A DNA stretch of 64,000 bases from Embiotoca jacksoni (taxonomy: Eukaryota > Chordata > Actinopteri > Embiotocidae), in NCBI GenBank assembly GCA_022577435.1, contig JAKOON010000003.1, positions 7,623,001 through 7,687,000 on the forward strand. The letters are read 5' to 3'. Made by a program: the position numbers and the translations under genes. The notes below the pieces were generated by a model. The model was not told the DNA's origin. It did not search any database and saw only the letters and a program-made list of their open reading frames with translations. Positions 1-11,322 of the stretch are shown piece after piece; positions within the stretch are counted from its first letter, which is position 1; each line of letters begins with the position of its first letter.

Positions 1-2
1 GG

Positions 3-464
3 CTACGAAAAACTATGGAGCAAACAGGAAGGACCTGGCCAGAATGTATAGATCTGGTAAAAATGTACATGAGAATAACCCCAACTGAAAATGGACTAAC
101 TCCATTTGAAATAGTTAATGGTAGACCGTTCAAATTACCATTATTTTATGACGATGAAGAAAAAGAACAAGAAGAAAACACATTAACTGATTGGATGTGT
201 AAAATGATGAAAGGAAAAGAAATAATGAGTGCAAATAATCTGCCAGACCACGTTGTGTCCCCACAGGAAAATCCAGTCAAAGCCGGTGATTGGGTACTGA
301 TCAAGGTCATCAAAAGGAAGTGTTGGTCCAACCCCCGCTGGACTGGACCATACCAAGTCCTCCTGATCACACCAACGGCCGTAAAGATCGCGGAGAGAGG
401 CACCTGGATACATTTGAGCCACTGCAAGAGAGTGACCCCCTTGACTGCTGCCAACAGCGGGTAA
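3..464 (+). CDS. pol: Retroviral pol, C-terminal end of integrase (partial)
   Basis: The reading frame is open from the left edge to the TAA at 462-464, so the true start lies outside the window and the ATG at 15 is only internal. The visible part begins at the end of the integrase catalytic core, with the family-typical GLTPFEIVNGRP stretch. It continues into a C-terminal DNA-binding, SH3-like domain with GDWVLIK and the W-x-GPYQVLL (GPY/F) motif. Integrase inserts proviral DNA into host chromosomes. Family knowledge places this arrangement in gamma-like retroviruses. No internal stop is seen in the visible 150 or so codons. About 90 bases separate the pol stop from the env ATG, whereas gammaretroviruses usually overlap the two. 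Confidence 0.88.
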   Translation, partial: LRKTMEQTGRTWPECIDLVKMYMRITPTENGLTPFEIVNGRPFKLPLFYDDEEKEQEENTLTDWMCKMMKGKEIMSANNLPDHVVSPQENPVKAGDWVLIKVIKRKCWSNPRWTGPYQVLLITPTAVKIAERGTWIHLSHCKRVTPLTAANSG

Positions 465-553
465 CGGTGGAAGTCTGGTTACAAAGGGTGGGTGTAGCTC
501 TAGGCTCCCTGGTCTCAACCCAGTGAAGAAAACAACTGATCCGCGCCCATAGT

Positions 554-2002
554 ATGCTGTCAACAATGGCATGCAGGTGGGTCCTCCCCCTTGTGGTAAC
601 AACTTTTACAGGACTCTGCCTCCTGTCACTCCGCCAAGATGACGAAGGCACGATAAGAAGGAAAAGATGGACCGATCAGCAACCAGACAAATGGACATGG
701 ATGGACGAAAACCCAAAACATTCGTGGGATACCAACATGTGGTACAGCTATGTGAAGGTCCTCGTCAGGTCATATAATAAAAGTGATTGTTTCGTATGTT
801 CCCACATGCCACACTCATCTACACAAGTGACCTTACATGCAAAACCTATGAACTGGACAGAAGCTAAATGCTTTTCCAGTTTCGCTGGGGTGGGGTACCA
901 ACATGAAGACATAATCATCAATGTCACCCTGGTAAAGGAAGGTGAGTCCGGATGGCTTGAGTTCACTGGACTTAAGAATGGGACATGTGACACCATGTTC
1001 TGGGTGAATTTTAACCGTACTAGTACAGGCCCTGTTGTTCCTCAGAAGGTATTCCTGAAAGATAACCCGAAATTTCCCCTGTGCTTTGAGCAAACAAAGG
1101 GCACCGTCTTCTTAGGAAATTCCAGCAAACAATGTCAACATACGTATTATGGCGACTGGCAAGGGGCACCTGTGCACCAGAAAAGGCCATCCAATGGTAC
1201 TTATTTAGTACAAGGAGGATGGTGGCTGTGTGGCACTAATGCATATATTACCTTACCTGTTAATTGGATTGGAGTATGTACCCCAATATTTGTAACAGAC
1301 CACACGTTCATTGTAGACAAAGAACAAACCTCAGTAAACAATGTTCGTCGTAAACGATCAACTGACCAGTGGATGACTGAGAATGGAATTAAGCCTCATG
1401 ACGGTATATGGGGAACTGACGTACCAAAAGAACATAAACTCTGGACTGACGCATCAAAAGTAATCCTAGCTTTCTTCCCACAGTTAGGGGTAGGTAAAGT
1501 GATGCTACGCTTGGAGACTGTTGACTATAGATTCCAAGTGTGGGCAAATGCGTCTATAAAAGTAAATGAAGGCCAAAACCGAGAAATCAAGGCACTCCGC
1601 CTCATGGTGCTCCAAAACAGGATGGTATTGGACCTCCTGACTGCATCTGAGGGAGGTGTCTGTGTGAAAATAGGAACTACATGTTGTACATACATCCCTG
1701 ACGAGGTTAACACCAACATATCCAAAGCCATGAATGTCCTGAAACAAATGCAATCTGTTATGACCAAAGACCACCTTGGCATAGGGAGCTGGGATATATA
1801 TTCCTGGTTGACTACAGGCCCATGGTGGCATATGTTACTGAAGATATTCATGCCTGTACTCGTGGTGTTGATAATATTCTGTGTACTCATAAGTTGTGTT
1901 ATTCCTTGTCTACGGATGATGATGCAGAAGATGGTGGCAAACACATTCTTTAATTATATGCTCCTACAGCAATATGAACGAGATCCCCCTGAAAATGAGT
2001 GA
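554..2002 (+). CDS. env: Retroviral envelope glycoprotein, uninterrupted 482 codons
   Basis: This is an open env frame with gamma-type layout. There is a hydrophobic signal at about residues 9-25, then a first RRKR furin-like site at 35-38. The surface subunit has a CFVC (CXXC) motif at 79-82 and several N-x-S/T glycosylation sites. A second RRKR at 265-268 fits the surface/transmembrane cleavage point. The transmembrane subunit has an immunosuppressive-domain-like stretch ending in CX6CC at 370-378. A membrane anchor lies at about 430-453, followed by a short cytoplasmic tail. The residues directly after the second RRKR are polar, and the likely fusion segment is the hydrophobic patch at about 302-315. 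Translation could start at codon 1 or at the Met at residue 5. No stop or frameshift is visible. Whether the gene is expressed, or kept for a host function, cannot be judged from this copy alone. Confidence 0.92.
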   Translation: MLSTMACRWVLPLVVTTFTGLCLLSLRQDDEGTIRRKRWTDQQPDKWTWMDENPKHSWDTNMWYSYVKVLVRSYNKSDCFVCSHMPHSSTQVTLHAKPMNWTEAKCFSSFAGVGYQHEDIIINVTLVKEGESGWLEFTGLKNGTCDTMFWVNFNRTSTGPVVPQKVFLKDNPKFPLCFEQTKGTVFLGNSSKQCQHTYYGDWQGAPVHQKRPSNGTYLVQGGWWLCGTNAYITLPVNWIGVCTPIFVTDHTFIVDKEQTSVNNVRRKRSTDQWMTENGIKPHDGIWGTDVPKEHKLWTDASKVILAFFPQLGVGKVMLRLETVDYRFQVWANASIKVNEGQNREIKALRLMVLQNRMVLDLLTASEGGVCVKIGTTCCTYIPDEVNTNISKAMNVLKQMQSVMTKDHLGIGSWDIYSWLTTGPWWHMLLKIFMPVLVVLIIFCVLISCVIPCLRMMMQKMVANTFFNYMLLQQYERDPPENE

Positions 2003-2102
2003 AATGATTCCAAGGTCTAAAATGATGCATACGTTGAAAATGTGAAAACAAGTGATGTTATGTTGATGTCACAATGATCTAAGGAATTTACAAAATGACA
2101 AA

Positions 2103-2112
2103 CAGGAGGGAA
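2103..2112 (+). promoter_or_regulatory. Retroviral polypurine tract
   Basis: A short purine run (CAGGAGGGAA) lies directly before the LTR's TG start, which is the expected place for the plus-strand primer of reverse transcription. The assignment rests on position and composition only. Confidence 0.65.
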
Positions 2113-2587
2113 TGATAGGAAAAACAGTAGCTCATTGTCAGTGTGTAAATTAAGTACTACCATGTGTGCAAAAGTTTCCTTTGGTCTATGTAGGTAGCAG
2201 TTGAAAGGTCACTACTACATGCATAGATAACGAATTCCTTTCTGACAGCACACATCATCCCGGAGGAGGAGGAACTGGCTTTAATTTAGTAGAGCACATA
2301 GGTTAAAAGAAAACATACCCATAAGGTATGAAGAGCATTGAACCCCTATGCACTCAAGTTATACAACATGTGCACATACTTATAGGAATATAATCACGTG
2401 ATGTTTTGTAACCCCATGTATACAATAAAAGGAGCAAAGAGGGAAGTCTGATTCGGAGTTGGCTGATGCCAGGTGAAGAGCTTACAACTCTAAGACCCTG
2501 CACGGACTTCCCTTGCTGCAAGTAAAACTCAGATTTGGTGCCAAGCTTTGTTTTTGTCTGACTGTGGGTTTGATTCTTATCCTATCA
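2113..2587 (+). repeat. 3' long terminal repeat of the retrovirus (475 bp)
   Basis: The segment starts TGATAGGA and ends TCCTATCA, a perfect 8-bp terminal inverted repeat with TG..CA ends. It begins right after the polypurine tract. An AATAAA-containing stretch at about 2422-2430 (TACAATAAAAGG) could act as a TATA-like box or polyadenylation signal in the U3/R part. The 5' LTR is outside the window, so the two LTRs cannot be compared for age. The bases after 2587 (GCGC...) would hold the right copy of a 4-6 bp target duplication. Confidence 0.82.
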
Positions 2588-5500
2588 GCGCTATGTTATA
2601 GTTCTGAACCTAACACTAACCTACCAAACAGAAGGTTAATGTGGAACTGGGCCACATCTTTTGTTCCCGGGCCGCAAATAGACTGGCTGATGTTCAGTCA
2701 CAGAGCCTTTGACTCCCATTCCACTCTGAAATCTCCAAATGCCTTCTCATTGTTAGCCTATCTAATTATACTCTTCTATGTAAGCAGGTCTTTTTTTAAT
2801 TTTTTTTTTTTTATAGAGATTGTAGAAATGACTTTAGACTCTAATATTAAAGGAACAATGATAGATTGTGAAAACCACCTTTTTATATAAAGGTCTCTAA
2901 TTGTATCAGATTAACATTGTTCACCGCCTGAAGCACCATCTGACTGGGACCTCTCAAAGTAATTACACTGGATTAGCCTTTGTCTACATGCTAAATCCCT
3001 AAACATGTGACGTGCCCAACATGATAGTCATTTTGTTCAATATTCAGTTAAACATGCTCTCAATAGCAGCCCACTCAGTAACTGATTGGGTTGCTGTTAT
3101 ATACAGCATTTGGCCTCTGAATACTATCACATACAGTATTTGGAAATTATTTGGTCAGAAAGTTATATTTACATTCACTGTTTCTCTCTAAAAATGCATC
3201 CTGTACAGTATATTATAGAGGTCTAATAAAAGTGGTCAGCGCATTTTTTTTTTCTTCCATGAAAAGTTCTGATTTTTAAAAGCATTTTTACAACATTATG
3301 TTCATATATGATTGCTTGGTTGCATTCTTTTTTTCCCTCTATGATATTATAATTCTTACAGTTTTACCACAACAAATAGAAGCACTATCCCAATAACAAA
3401 GTATTATTGTGAAAAGGAAATTCAGCAGTTCATTATTGCTATTAAATACAATTACTGGCGACTTTATTATACACTGTAGATATTATAATTTTTTCACAAA
3501 TTATAAATTGGGTGCACATGTTACATGGGATTATACCAACATTACGCCTTCTTTTCAAATTAGTGGCACTAACCTTTATTTTGCAGCTTGTTAGTGTGAT
3601 GACTCCTCGTTTGGCTGCTAGCCTGGCTGCTTGTCTTGGTGTTTTGTGTTGCGGAGACAGTAGATGTAGCCGAGTCGTGGCTTATTGGGAACATTTAGTG
3701 CTCACTTGTTCCACAGGAGAGAAAAAGGGGCAATGTCTGTTCCCTATGCTGCACTCATGCATGCCGACACGGCTGTCTTGCTGACAGCCACACCTCATTT
3801 TGACACTTGTGGTTTGTGTTCGTTTCAAGTAAATGAATTGTTTCTTTGTTTACGTCACTGTGCAACCTCTAGTCATTTGTCATGGTTCCTGAGCTGGTGA
3901 TAATATTATCAAGAGAAGATTTCAGCAGATGCTTCATTTTGACACCTTATGTGTGTCCATGATTCCCTCAAGAAAGCTATTTCCTTCAAAATACAATCTG
4001 GTTTAGCAGTTAATTCCCTGGACTAGCTGCTTAACACTATGTATCAACATTGAGAGACTGATAGCATTGAAATGTGCCCTAGAAGAAGGGGAGTAAACAT
4101 GAATATCAAAGCCACTGCATTTTTCTTTATCATTTGAAAGAGAATCGCTGCAGGATTTTTGTCTTTTACATGGTATGTGAATGTGGCAGCAGCTATGTGG
4201 AGATTTGAGTAAGACAACTTTGGAGACATTTTCATTTTGGCTTAATCACAGGAACAGAATACAAAACACAACTGAAAATCATTTGCTGCTGACACAAAGA
4301 AAGTCTTAAACCTCAGAAAGCAAAGCAAATCCAGTTCAATAACATACTTCTTATCCAACTGACTCTCTGGGTGGAGCTCATACAGAGGAAATCTACAATT
4401 TCCCTGAGTAGGCATTTTAAACTCACTGCTTTCATACAGTGGGTTTATGATGACTACACCACGATAGATCAGTTTCATGATGTGACATTGTTTTGGTAAA
4501 TGTTTGATTAACTTTATGCACAAAACTGAGTTGGTTAGATTTAGTCAGAATGCATGGGATGCTAACGGACTGACAGAACAGCTAGTCAACTAAAATTAAC
4601 CTTACAAAACTTGGATTCCCCCAACAGAAAGTGATGCAAACTTGGGTGGCAAGCTAGCCAACATAGCTGGACAGGATTAAAGGAAACAGTTTTCATTATC
4701 TAAAAACTCTGGCCAAGAGGGGATCAACACTGCAATTGAAAAGTTGGGGGGGCCTTCTCTCACGTCAAACTAAACTTTCAGCTCCATTAAGTGTGTTGGG
4801 AGTGTTGAGAAGGCACAGAGATTGATTACTACAGGAGCTGCATTTTCCATGAACACTATCTACCTCTTTGTGGGTTTCGGCCACAGGAATACAGTTTTGA
4901 TAAATGTTGTATGCAGGGTTGTAGACTCAGAGGGCGTGTTGTATACCCTCCTGCGGGATAAATGGCATTTTTGACAATTTCTTTAAGTTAATTCTGCCAA
5001 GTGGTTCCTACACATTTATGAGAAATGCCTCTTCTCTTAACCCTGGAGAAACGCTAAAACAAGCAGCTCACAAGCCTCCCTGGGGTTGTTTTATTTCTAA
5101 AGTGAGTGCTCTTTAAAACCTGGCAACCATTCAGTAAGAGATACATTCTCTGAACTGTATCGATATGAAGTGTTATCTAAAATACAGCTATGATGTGCTG
5201 CAAAAACCTTTTTTTTTTTTTAAATTCTTTAATATTTGAGTGTTCTTCTCAAATACTATAAACTCTAGAAACAGTAGAGTTTTCATTTCAAGACTACAGG
5301 CAATAAAAAGCAGAGAGTTGGAGCTCTCAGGGTGCACAATGTTGGTTCTTAAAGTTTACAAGGGGAAATCTTCTACTAAAGGGCTGTCTGGAGGGTCTAT
5401 AGCTGTGATGAGTAATGTATGAACTGTATGTCTTGCTTTGTTCTGATGGAAAGACAGCAGCAATGAGACAGGTCTTTGCAGCAGAGGGTAGACGAGAGGG

Positions 5501-7540
5501 AAACCTATGACTAGCTCAGGCGGCTAGACGATGTGTAAATATATCAATAAATAAAAACATGCTAGATTTTAAATAGAAAATCCTTTACAATGTTAACAAA
5601 GAATCAGATATGGCTGGAAATATTGAGGACTTAAAAGAAAAAAAAAACCAGGTCAATAACGCCTTCAAAATTTGCTTATCAGTAAAATATCTTTCCTCTT
5701 CATCCTTGTCATTAAACACTGATGGAGTTTCCCTACACTACATAAATAACCATTGATTCCCCAGTGATGAGCTGGGTAGCCAATGGATGCTTTTATTGAT
5801 CTACTTTTTAATGAGAAGCCCATTTTTCTTTCGATCAGTCAATATGAGTGAAGGTGCATTGAGAGAAAGAGGGAACATCCTTTAAGCCTTGCTGCACCTT
5901 CAAGGGTGCAAGTCTTTCCCTGAGTTTAGATTGCACCAGGTCATCAGAAATCTTATTTGGCAAAGAATGACTGACAGAGTTGGAACTCTGCAGCCAGCAT
6001 TGTGGGAGAGAATGCAAAGAAGGCTATTAACATCTGACTTTCTTCAGAAGGGGATGATTAATTGAATAAATACATAGTAATGTAACACATATCTAGTAGA
6101 CTACTGGCAAAAGGGAAGTAAAAGAAGAACTTCGCTGTCTTCAGACAGAACAGACTGACAACAGATTAAAAAAAAAGCATCAGACTTAATTTTCTCTTCA
6201 ATTATTCTTACTTTTTCTTTCTTAAATTGTGTCATCACATTAAATATTGTTCCCATAAAATCAGACATAGCCTCGAGGTTGTTCCTTCAGTTTTGTTGTA
6301 TATCCTTTTTATTTTGCCTGAAGCATTTCCTATTGAGAACTTTTACAATTGATGCTTAAATCTTTTTCATGATTACAGGCTGATTGAATACCTGAAGTTT
6401 CTCTTGTATACAACAGTAATTGATGTCCCTGAGCAACACGAGGCTTTCTGCGACTTATTGTCTTCCAACTCAGAGAATAAATAGAGCACCTATAAATAAG
6501 CAGACAAAGCTGGCATTCAAGACAGGTTGAATACAGATCTGACTCCCAAAGAGAATCCAGACTGAGTGGAGCCCACGTTCTTACTCGTGTCTCCCTCAGT
6601 CTCGGAGGGAGCTCATCTAGAACAGGCCCCAAGGCACAGAGTAAGACCTGTGATTGATGCTGTTTGAAGTTTTACATTCAAACGGTGTGCACCTTAACCT
6701 TGATTAAGTCCTGTTAGTACTGAGTGGAAAAAAAAAAAGCTACAGTCGTGTAGAATTTACAGCGATGGAAAAAGATTGGTGTGCAGTGCTTGAAGGCTTT
6801 ACGTTGGCAGTCACGGAAGATATCTTTTGGTGCCAGGCATGAGGAAATAACTGCTGCTGGTAGTTTCAGACGTTACACATCCTAGTTATGTTATTAATTA
6901 TTCATGACTGTTTGGCAAAGCTCCAAAGCATGCAACTACACCCAGTAGAGCATTTTTCTGTATTATTGGGTCACCAAGTCCGGTCCTCTCAGTGTTTGCA
7001 TTCAAGTCTCATGTCAACTTGAGTCTTGAGACATTTAGGCCTCAAGTATGGGACCAGCTTGGACTGGAAGCATGTGGAAGTTCAGAAATCAACAAATTGC
7101 TTCTTGTTTGCTACATAAACTGCAATGTAAACATGTTTTTGTTTTTTTTTAAATTATATACACTTATGTTTGATAATTAATAGTTAATGCACAAATTGTC
7201 ATTTATCTTCTTGACTATGATTAAAAAAAGAAAAATGCAACAGAATACATTTGAAGATATTGCCTCAGAGCATTTCTGATATATCACTTTCACAAAAGGT
7301 GATGGATGAAAGGATAATCCAAAAGAATAATGGTTACTGCTATCGCCAGCTCAGAGCTATGACAATACTCAAACAATTTAAATTCACTTTTGACAAGGAG
7401 AGTCTGTAAACCATGCCTCACAAAGAACAAGAATGCAGAAGTCCAACCATCAAGAATATGTGATTTGCAAAGTAATCTCATAGTGTTTAGATGTTTGTCA
7501 GTCTACAGTTATATAGAGATAATTAGGTACTGTGGCCACT
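2588..7540. other. No gene recognised; AT-rich intergenic DNA
   Basis: Only short open frames without family signatures are present. Small homopolymer runs occur, for example T-runs near 2805 and 5210. No splice-consistent coding series, RNA gene or clear element boundary was found. Confidence 0.5.
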
Positions 7541-8000
7541 CTAAAAGGTACTCAGCTAAGACTTCTAAGGCTCAAAGCAAAATGCGCGTTGAGGTAATAA
7601 AGAAGCTGAGAGTAACAGCTAAAGGCTCAAAGAAACCATTGGAGGTGGTTAACATCTCTGTTCATGAGTCTACCATATACAAATCAGGGTTGTATGAAGC
7701 AAATATATCTGTGAGGCTGATACTTTTCACACCACAACTGTACTGAGGAAATATTTTGCAGACTGATGAAACTCTGGCTGAATTGTTTGGGAATGACATG
7801 CAGCACAGGTGGCTGCATACAAACATGAAATCAGTATCTTAAAATAGAAGAAAGGTGCAGAAGCTTTATGATTTGGGCATGCTTTGCTTTGGACACGGGG
7901 CTAACCATTCAAAGATCATTGGACATTTTGAATTGACTACAACTCAGACAACCCCATGAAACCTCCTCAATGTATAGAAAGCTGTGATAAGATCATCTTT
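7540..8000 (+). pseudogene. Decayed Tc1-like transposase relic
   Basis: Fragments of a Tc1-type transposase can be read in shifting frames on the plus strand. At 7655-7680 there is a match to the helix-turn-helix part (NISVHESTIY). At about 7760-7810 the catalytic region reads TDETLAELFGNDMQHRW, where the first Asp of the DDE triad is expected. At about 7865-7930 there are remains of the following strand (MIWACFA-like). Several stops and frame changes separate the fragments, so no working protein is possible. This copy is older and more diverged than the Tc1 element at 11.3 kb and belongs to a different subfamily. Confidence 0.6.
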
Positions 8001-8004
8001 GCTA

Positions 8005-8150
8005 TGGATAGAGAGTCTGTTGCCCCTGGTGGTTTCTTCCTGTTAAAAGGAGGTTTTTCCTCCCCACTGTTGCCTAGTGCTTGCTCATGGGCAAAATGTT
8101 GGATTTCTCTCTGTAATACTAAAAGGTTTTGATCTTATATGCAAAATTCT
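8005..8150 (+). repeat. Fragment of a fish interspersed repeat
   Basis: The stretch with TTTCTTCCTGTTAAAAGGAG and TGCCTAGTGCTTGCTCATGG is a typical 3' portion of a widespread teleost repeat. That repeat ends in TTGAAT-type repeats, and a better-preserved end is at 19.54-19.80 kb. I recognise it from general knowledge of fish repeats and from similarity to the 19.6-kb copy (CCTGTTAAAA, then TTACTCATGG). Confidence 0.5.
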
Positions 8151-10165
8151 TCCTCTTGGCACACAATTTGTCACCCATCTAAACTGTCCAATCAGTTTCC
8201 TGTCTGATGTTTTTAGCCTGAAGCTACAGTCCTTTCAGATTCCCAACTGTCTTGTTTTCCAAATATACATATGGGCAATAGCGCCAGCTGATTAAAGAGA
8301 CCAGGTCCATATAATGTCAACAAGCATGGCTGAATGTGTATATTTTAGCGTAACAATTCAATATTGACTGCTGGTTGGAAATAAATCCCTAAGAGAGAAA
8401 TCTTTCACACCAGGTGCATACAGAGCAGGATCCCTGTGGATGATTTAAAGGCTGATTGTGCTGTGTGTGAAATATGGGCGTCGTTAGTTTCACTGAATGA
8501 ACATCATGAGAGTTTTTCAGAACAAAAGGAAAACGGAAAATTATGAAGAGACATTCCACCACACCATGGATAGAAAGAGGACACAAACTAGCCCCCGGAA
8601 TCCCAAGAAGCTGTCACATTAATGCAGTACACTCAGACAAAATGTTCAGTGCTCGTAATTCTCTGGCCTCTCTGGTTTCAAAGGGCTGAAGTGAGAGGAA
8701 AAACTGTAAAGGATGTCCTTTAAGCGCATGCAATCACCAAAGAGTTTTATGTGGAAACTTGCACCAGAAGCATCAGATTCAGCCGTTTTGATCTTATGAG
8801 CTATGTTCCTGTGCGGCTATGTGTGCTATTCGCTTGTGTGTGTGCATGAGTCTGTGAATCTCTGGAAGATGATAAGCCAGGGATTTAGGCCACGGTTTTC
8901 TAGGTTATACCTAAAAGCCACCTGTCTGTCTAAAACACAGTCAGATGATTTAAAATATTAGTACACAAATAAGTGCTCATGTGACTGGGGACAAAATCTG
9001 TCTTTGTCTCTTTTTCTCTCTTTCTATGTATCAACCCAAAAATCAAAATAACTTGCTTTTCTCAAAATTATAAGCCAGAGCTTTCTTCTGACTGTTGCTA
9101 TCTCACCATTAAATCCATATTTGGGAATAATTCTTTCAATTTCTCAGACATGCAGGATTAACGCCCACTATGCTCTTTTTGAACTACCTCTTTGTGCTGT
9201 CAGAAATCCAGCAATTAAAATCCTGCAGGCCTTTAAAGAGACATCGCTAAATGAGCCCATCAGAGGCTTCTGTGGCAGCATGTTGAGGGATTAACGTAAC
9301 GTGACTGCTATCTGTCTCTTGCTTTGCACTTAATTTAAATTTAGACTAATTCACAGTGATCTATATTTTTAATTTTTATGTGAAAGCGGAACTTCCATCT
9401 TTCACTTGTAGCACAAAGCTAATGATAACTTCACGGTTGACTATTTCAAACTGCTTTTTAAGGGTTTATCATTCTAAGTTTTGAGTTCGGTATTGATTAT
9501 AAGTGTACGATTGACAGAAAACACTATGATAAAAGCAAAGACAAACTTTTAGTCACTCAAGATGCCTCAACAGTAGTAACGGAGGAAATTTTAAATTGGC
9601 ACATGGAGTTTATATTGTTTTAATTAAAAGTGATATTCTCCATGATTTTTTTTTAAGGAGGGAGCACCTCACCAACACTGAATCAGTGTTACTACAGAAA
9701 AGTTTGAGAAGCAATGAATGGGTTTTATTATCGAAACACTAGACACAAAAAAATAGTCTGAGGTTTTTACTGTAATAACAGAGGACTCTGAGTCACAGTG
9801 GAAGTGTTTTCTTCTACCCTGTACATTTATTGGGTTTATTGTTCTTTTTCTTATTACGGTCTCTTTGCAGAAGATGCTAATTTTATGCCATGTTATTTAT
9901 GTGTTTAGGATGCCACAATACATTATGTGCTGGCACAATCCACCAGAACAAAGGCCAACCACAGACACAATGCCTTCTGTTGCTTTTAACAAGATTTATT
10001 TGCATGCACAGACTCAGACACACTCTCACACAATGATCTAACATAATCCACAATCAAACACTGAAACCACAGGAACAATTCCTTATGGTGCAAATTAATT
10101 ATTGGTGAAAGAGTAGCATCAAGCCTTTTAAAAACCTGTCATGTTTCATCCACCATTGTTTTTCC
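8151..10165. other. No gene recognised
   Basis: This is unassigned AT-rich sequence without long open frames, recognisable RNA genes or clear transposon ends. Confidence 0.45.
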
Positions 10166-10174
10166 ACTAGTATA

Positions 10175-10206
<32 letters not shown>

Positions 10207-10374
10207 AAAAGATGGATTTTCAAGAAGAATCTAGCTCCAGGCTTTGGTTTGTCTTCTCATAGTGTACCATATGAATATATATACACAGTATATATACACT
10301 GTATATATATATATATATATATGTATTCATATGGTACACTATGAGAAGACAAACCAAAGCCTGGAGCTAGCTAG

Positions 10375-10433
<59 letters not shown>

Positions 10434-10505
10434 TCATATGGTACACTATGAGAAGACAAACCAAAGCCTGGAGCTAGATTCTTCTTGAAAATCCATCTTT
10501 TTTTT
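10166..10505. repeat. TA-rich three-arm inverted repeat
   Basis: A 72-bp segment at 10206-10277 recurs as a perfect inverted copy at 10431-10502. The inner 46 bp of that inverted copy occurs once more at 10325-10370. The unit contains CATATGGTACACTATGAGAA and AGCCTGGAGCTAG. The copies are separated by (TA)n runs and a short (CA)n run. The whole could fold into alternative hairpins. Open frames here are repeat artefacts. Confidence 0.88.
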
Positions 10506-11322
10506 TTCCAGGAGCCTGGGAGCTGTTTAGACCATGCACAGTAAACATGATTGACCTCTGTAGTTAAGGAAAAAACACTCGACACCAGGATTTGCAATGC
10601 AAATTTCCTCCACATTATCCAGTGACACAACTGTGAAGGACACCCACAATCAGTGTAAACTGATTAAAATTGTATTCACACTCCCCTCATTTATTTTGCC
10701 TTTGGTTGGCATCTCACAGCACCCTGGTCAATTGTTGCCATCACCTCAGCCACTGAGAGCACTTTAAAAGCCTTGTCACTTTAATTCAACTGCATTGATA
10801 AAATTCCAATTTGTTTTCATAATTAATGTTTACGGAGCATCACCATTTAAACCTCACGTATGTAATATACCTTACAAATCACAGAAATAAATCAGTTTTT
10901 CCTACTGTTCAATTGTTTGGAAATTCTCCAGGATAGGAGAGATATTAATATTCTATTACAGACCAAGAAGCACTGCATGAATGTCAAGGTGAGCACATGG
11001 GCAATTGACATTCACATTTAGATTTAGGGAATTCGCAATAGATTAAAGAGAGGCTGGCGTGATTTGCAGCTCACTTTCAGACCTGCATGCAATGCAGCAG
11101 GAAGCTTCTCTCAGAGCAAACAGCAAAAATGTCTCTGAGCTGCCAAAAAGGCTCTTGAAGTTCACTCTTTCACATTCTTAAAGACAACCGCTACAACAGT
11201 CAATCAAATGGTTGTGCAGTTCTCCTCTTTTTTTTATGTTTCCATGACCCAGCTCTGGTTAGGTCAGGTGTGTGTTTATTTTTATAGCAGTAACTGACTT
11301 CATGCAGTAGTGCCAGGATATA
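10506..11322. other. No gene recognised
   Basis: Ordinary intergenic sequence between the inverted repeat and the Tc1 element; nothing assignable seen. Confidence 0.4.

Larger units (their letters stand above)
1..2587 (+). mobile_element. Endogenous retrovirus, 3' part (pol end, env, 3' LTR)
   Basis: The order integrase C-terminus, env, polypurine tract and LTR shows the 3' half of a provirus on the plus strand. The 5' LTR, gag and most of pol would lie left of the window. The integrase C-terminus and the CX6CC motif in the env transmembrane subunit point to a gammaretrovirus-like or epsilonretrovirus-like lineage, which is common in fish. The env frame is open and both LTR ends can be recognised, so the insertion looks fairly young. 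I cannot tell whether gag and pol are intact. Confidence 0.9.

Noticed and set aside
2513..2890. 125-codon open frame at the LTR end
   Set aside because: It starts inside the LTR, crosses the element boundary and shows no family signature.
10244..10630. Open frames rich in Tyr-Ile
   Set aside because: They are read-through of (TA)n and of the inverted repeat.
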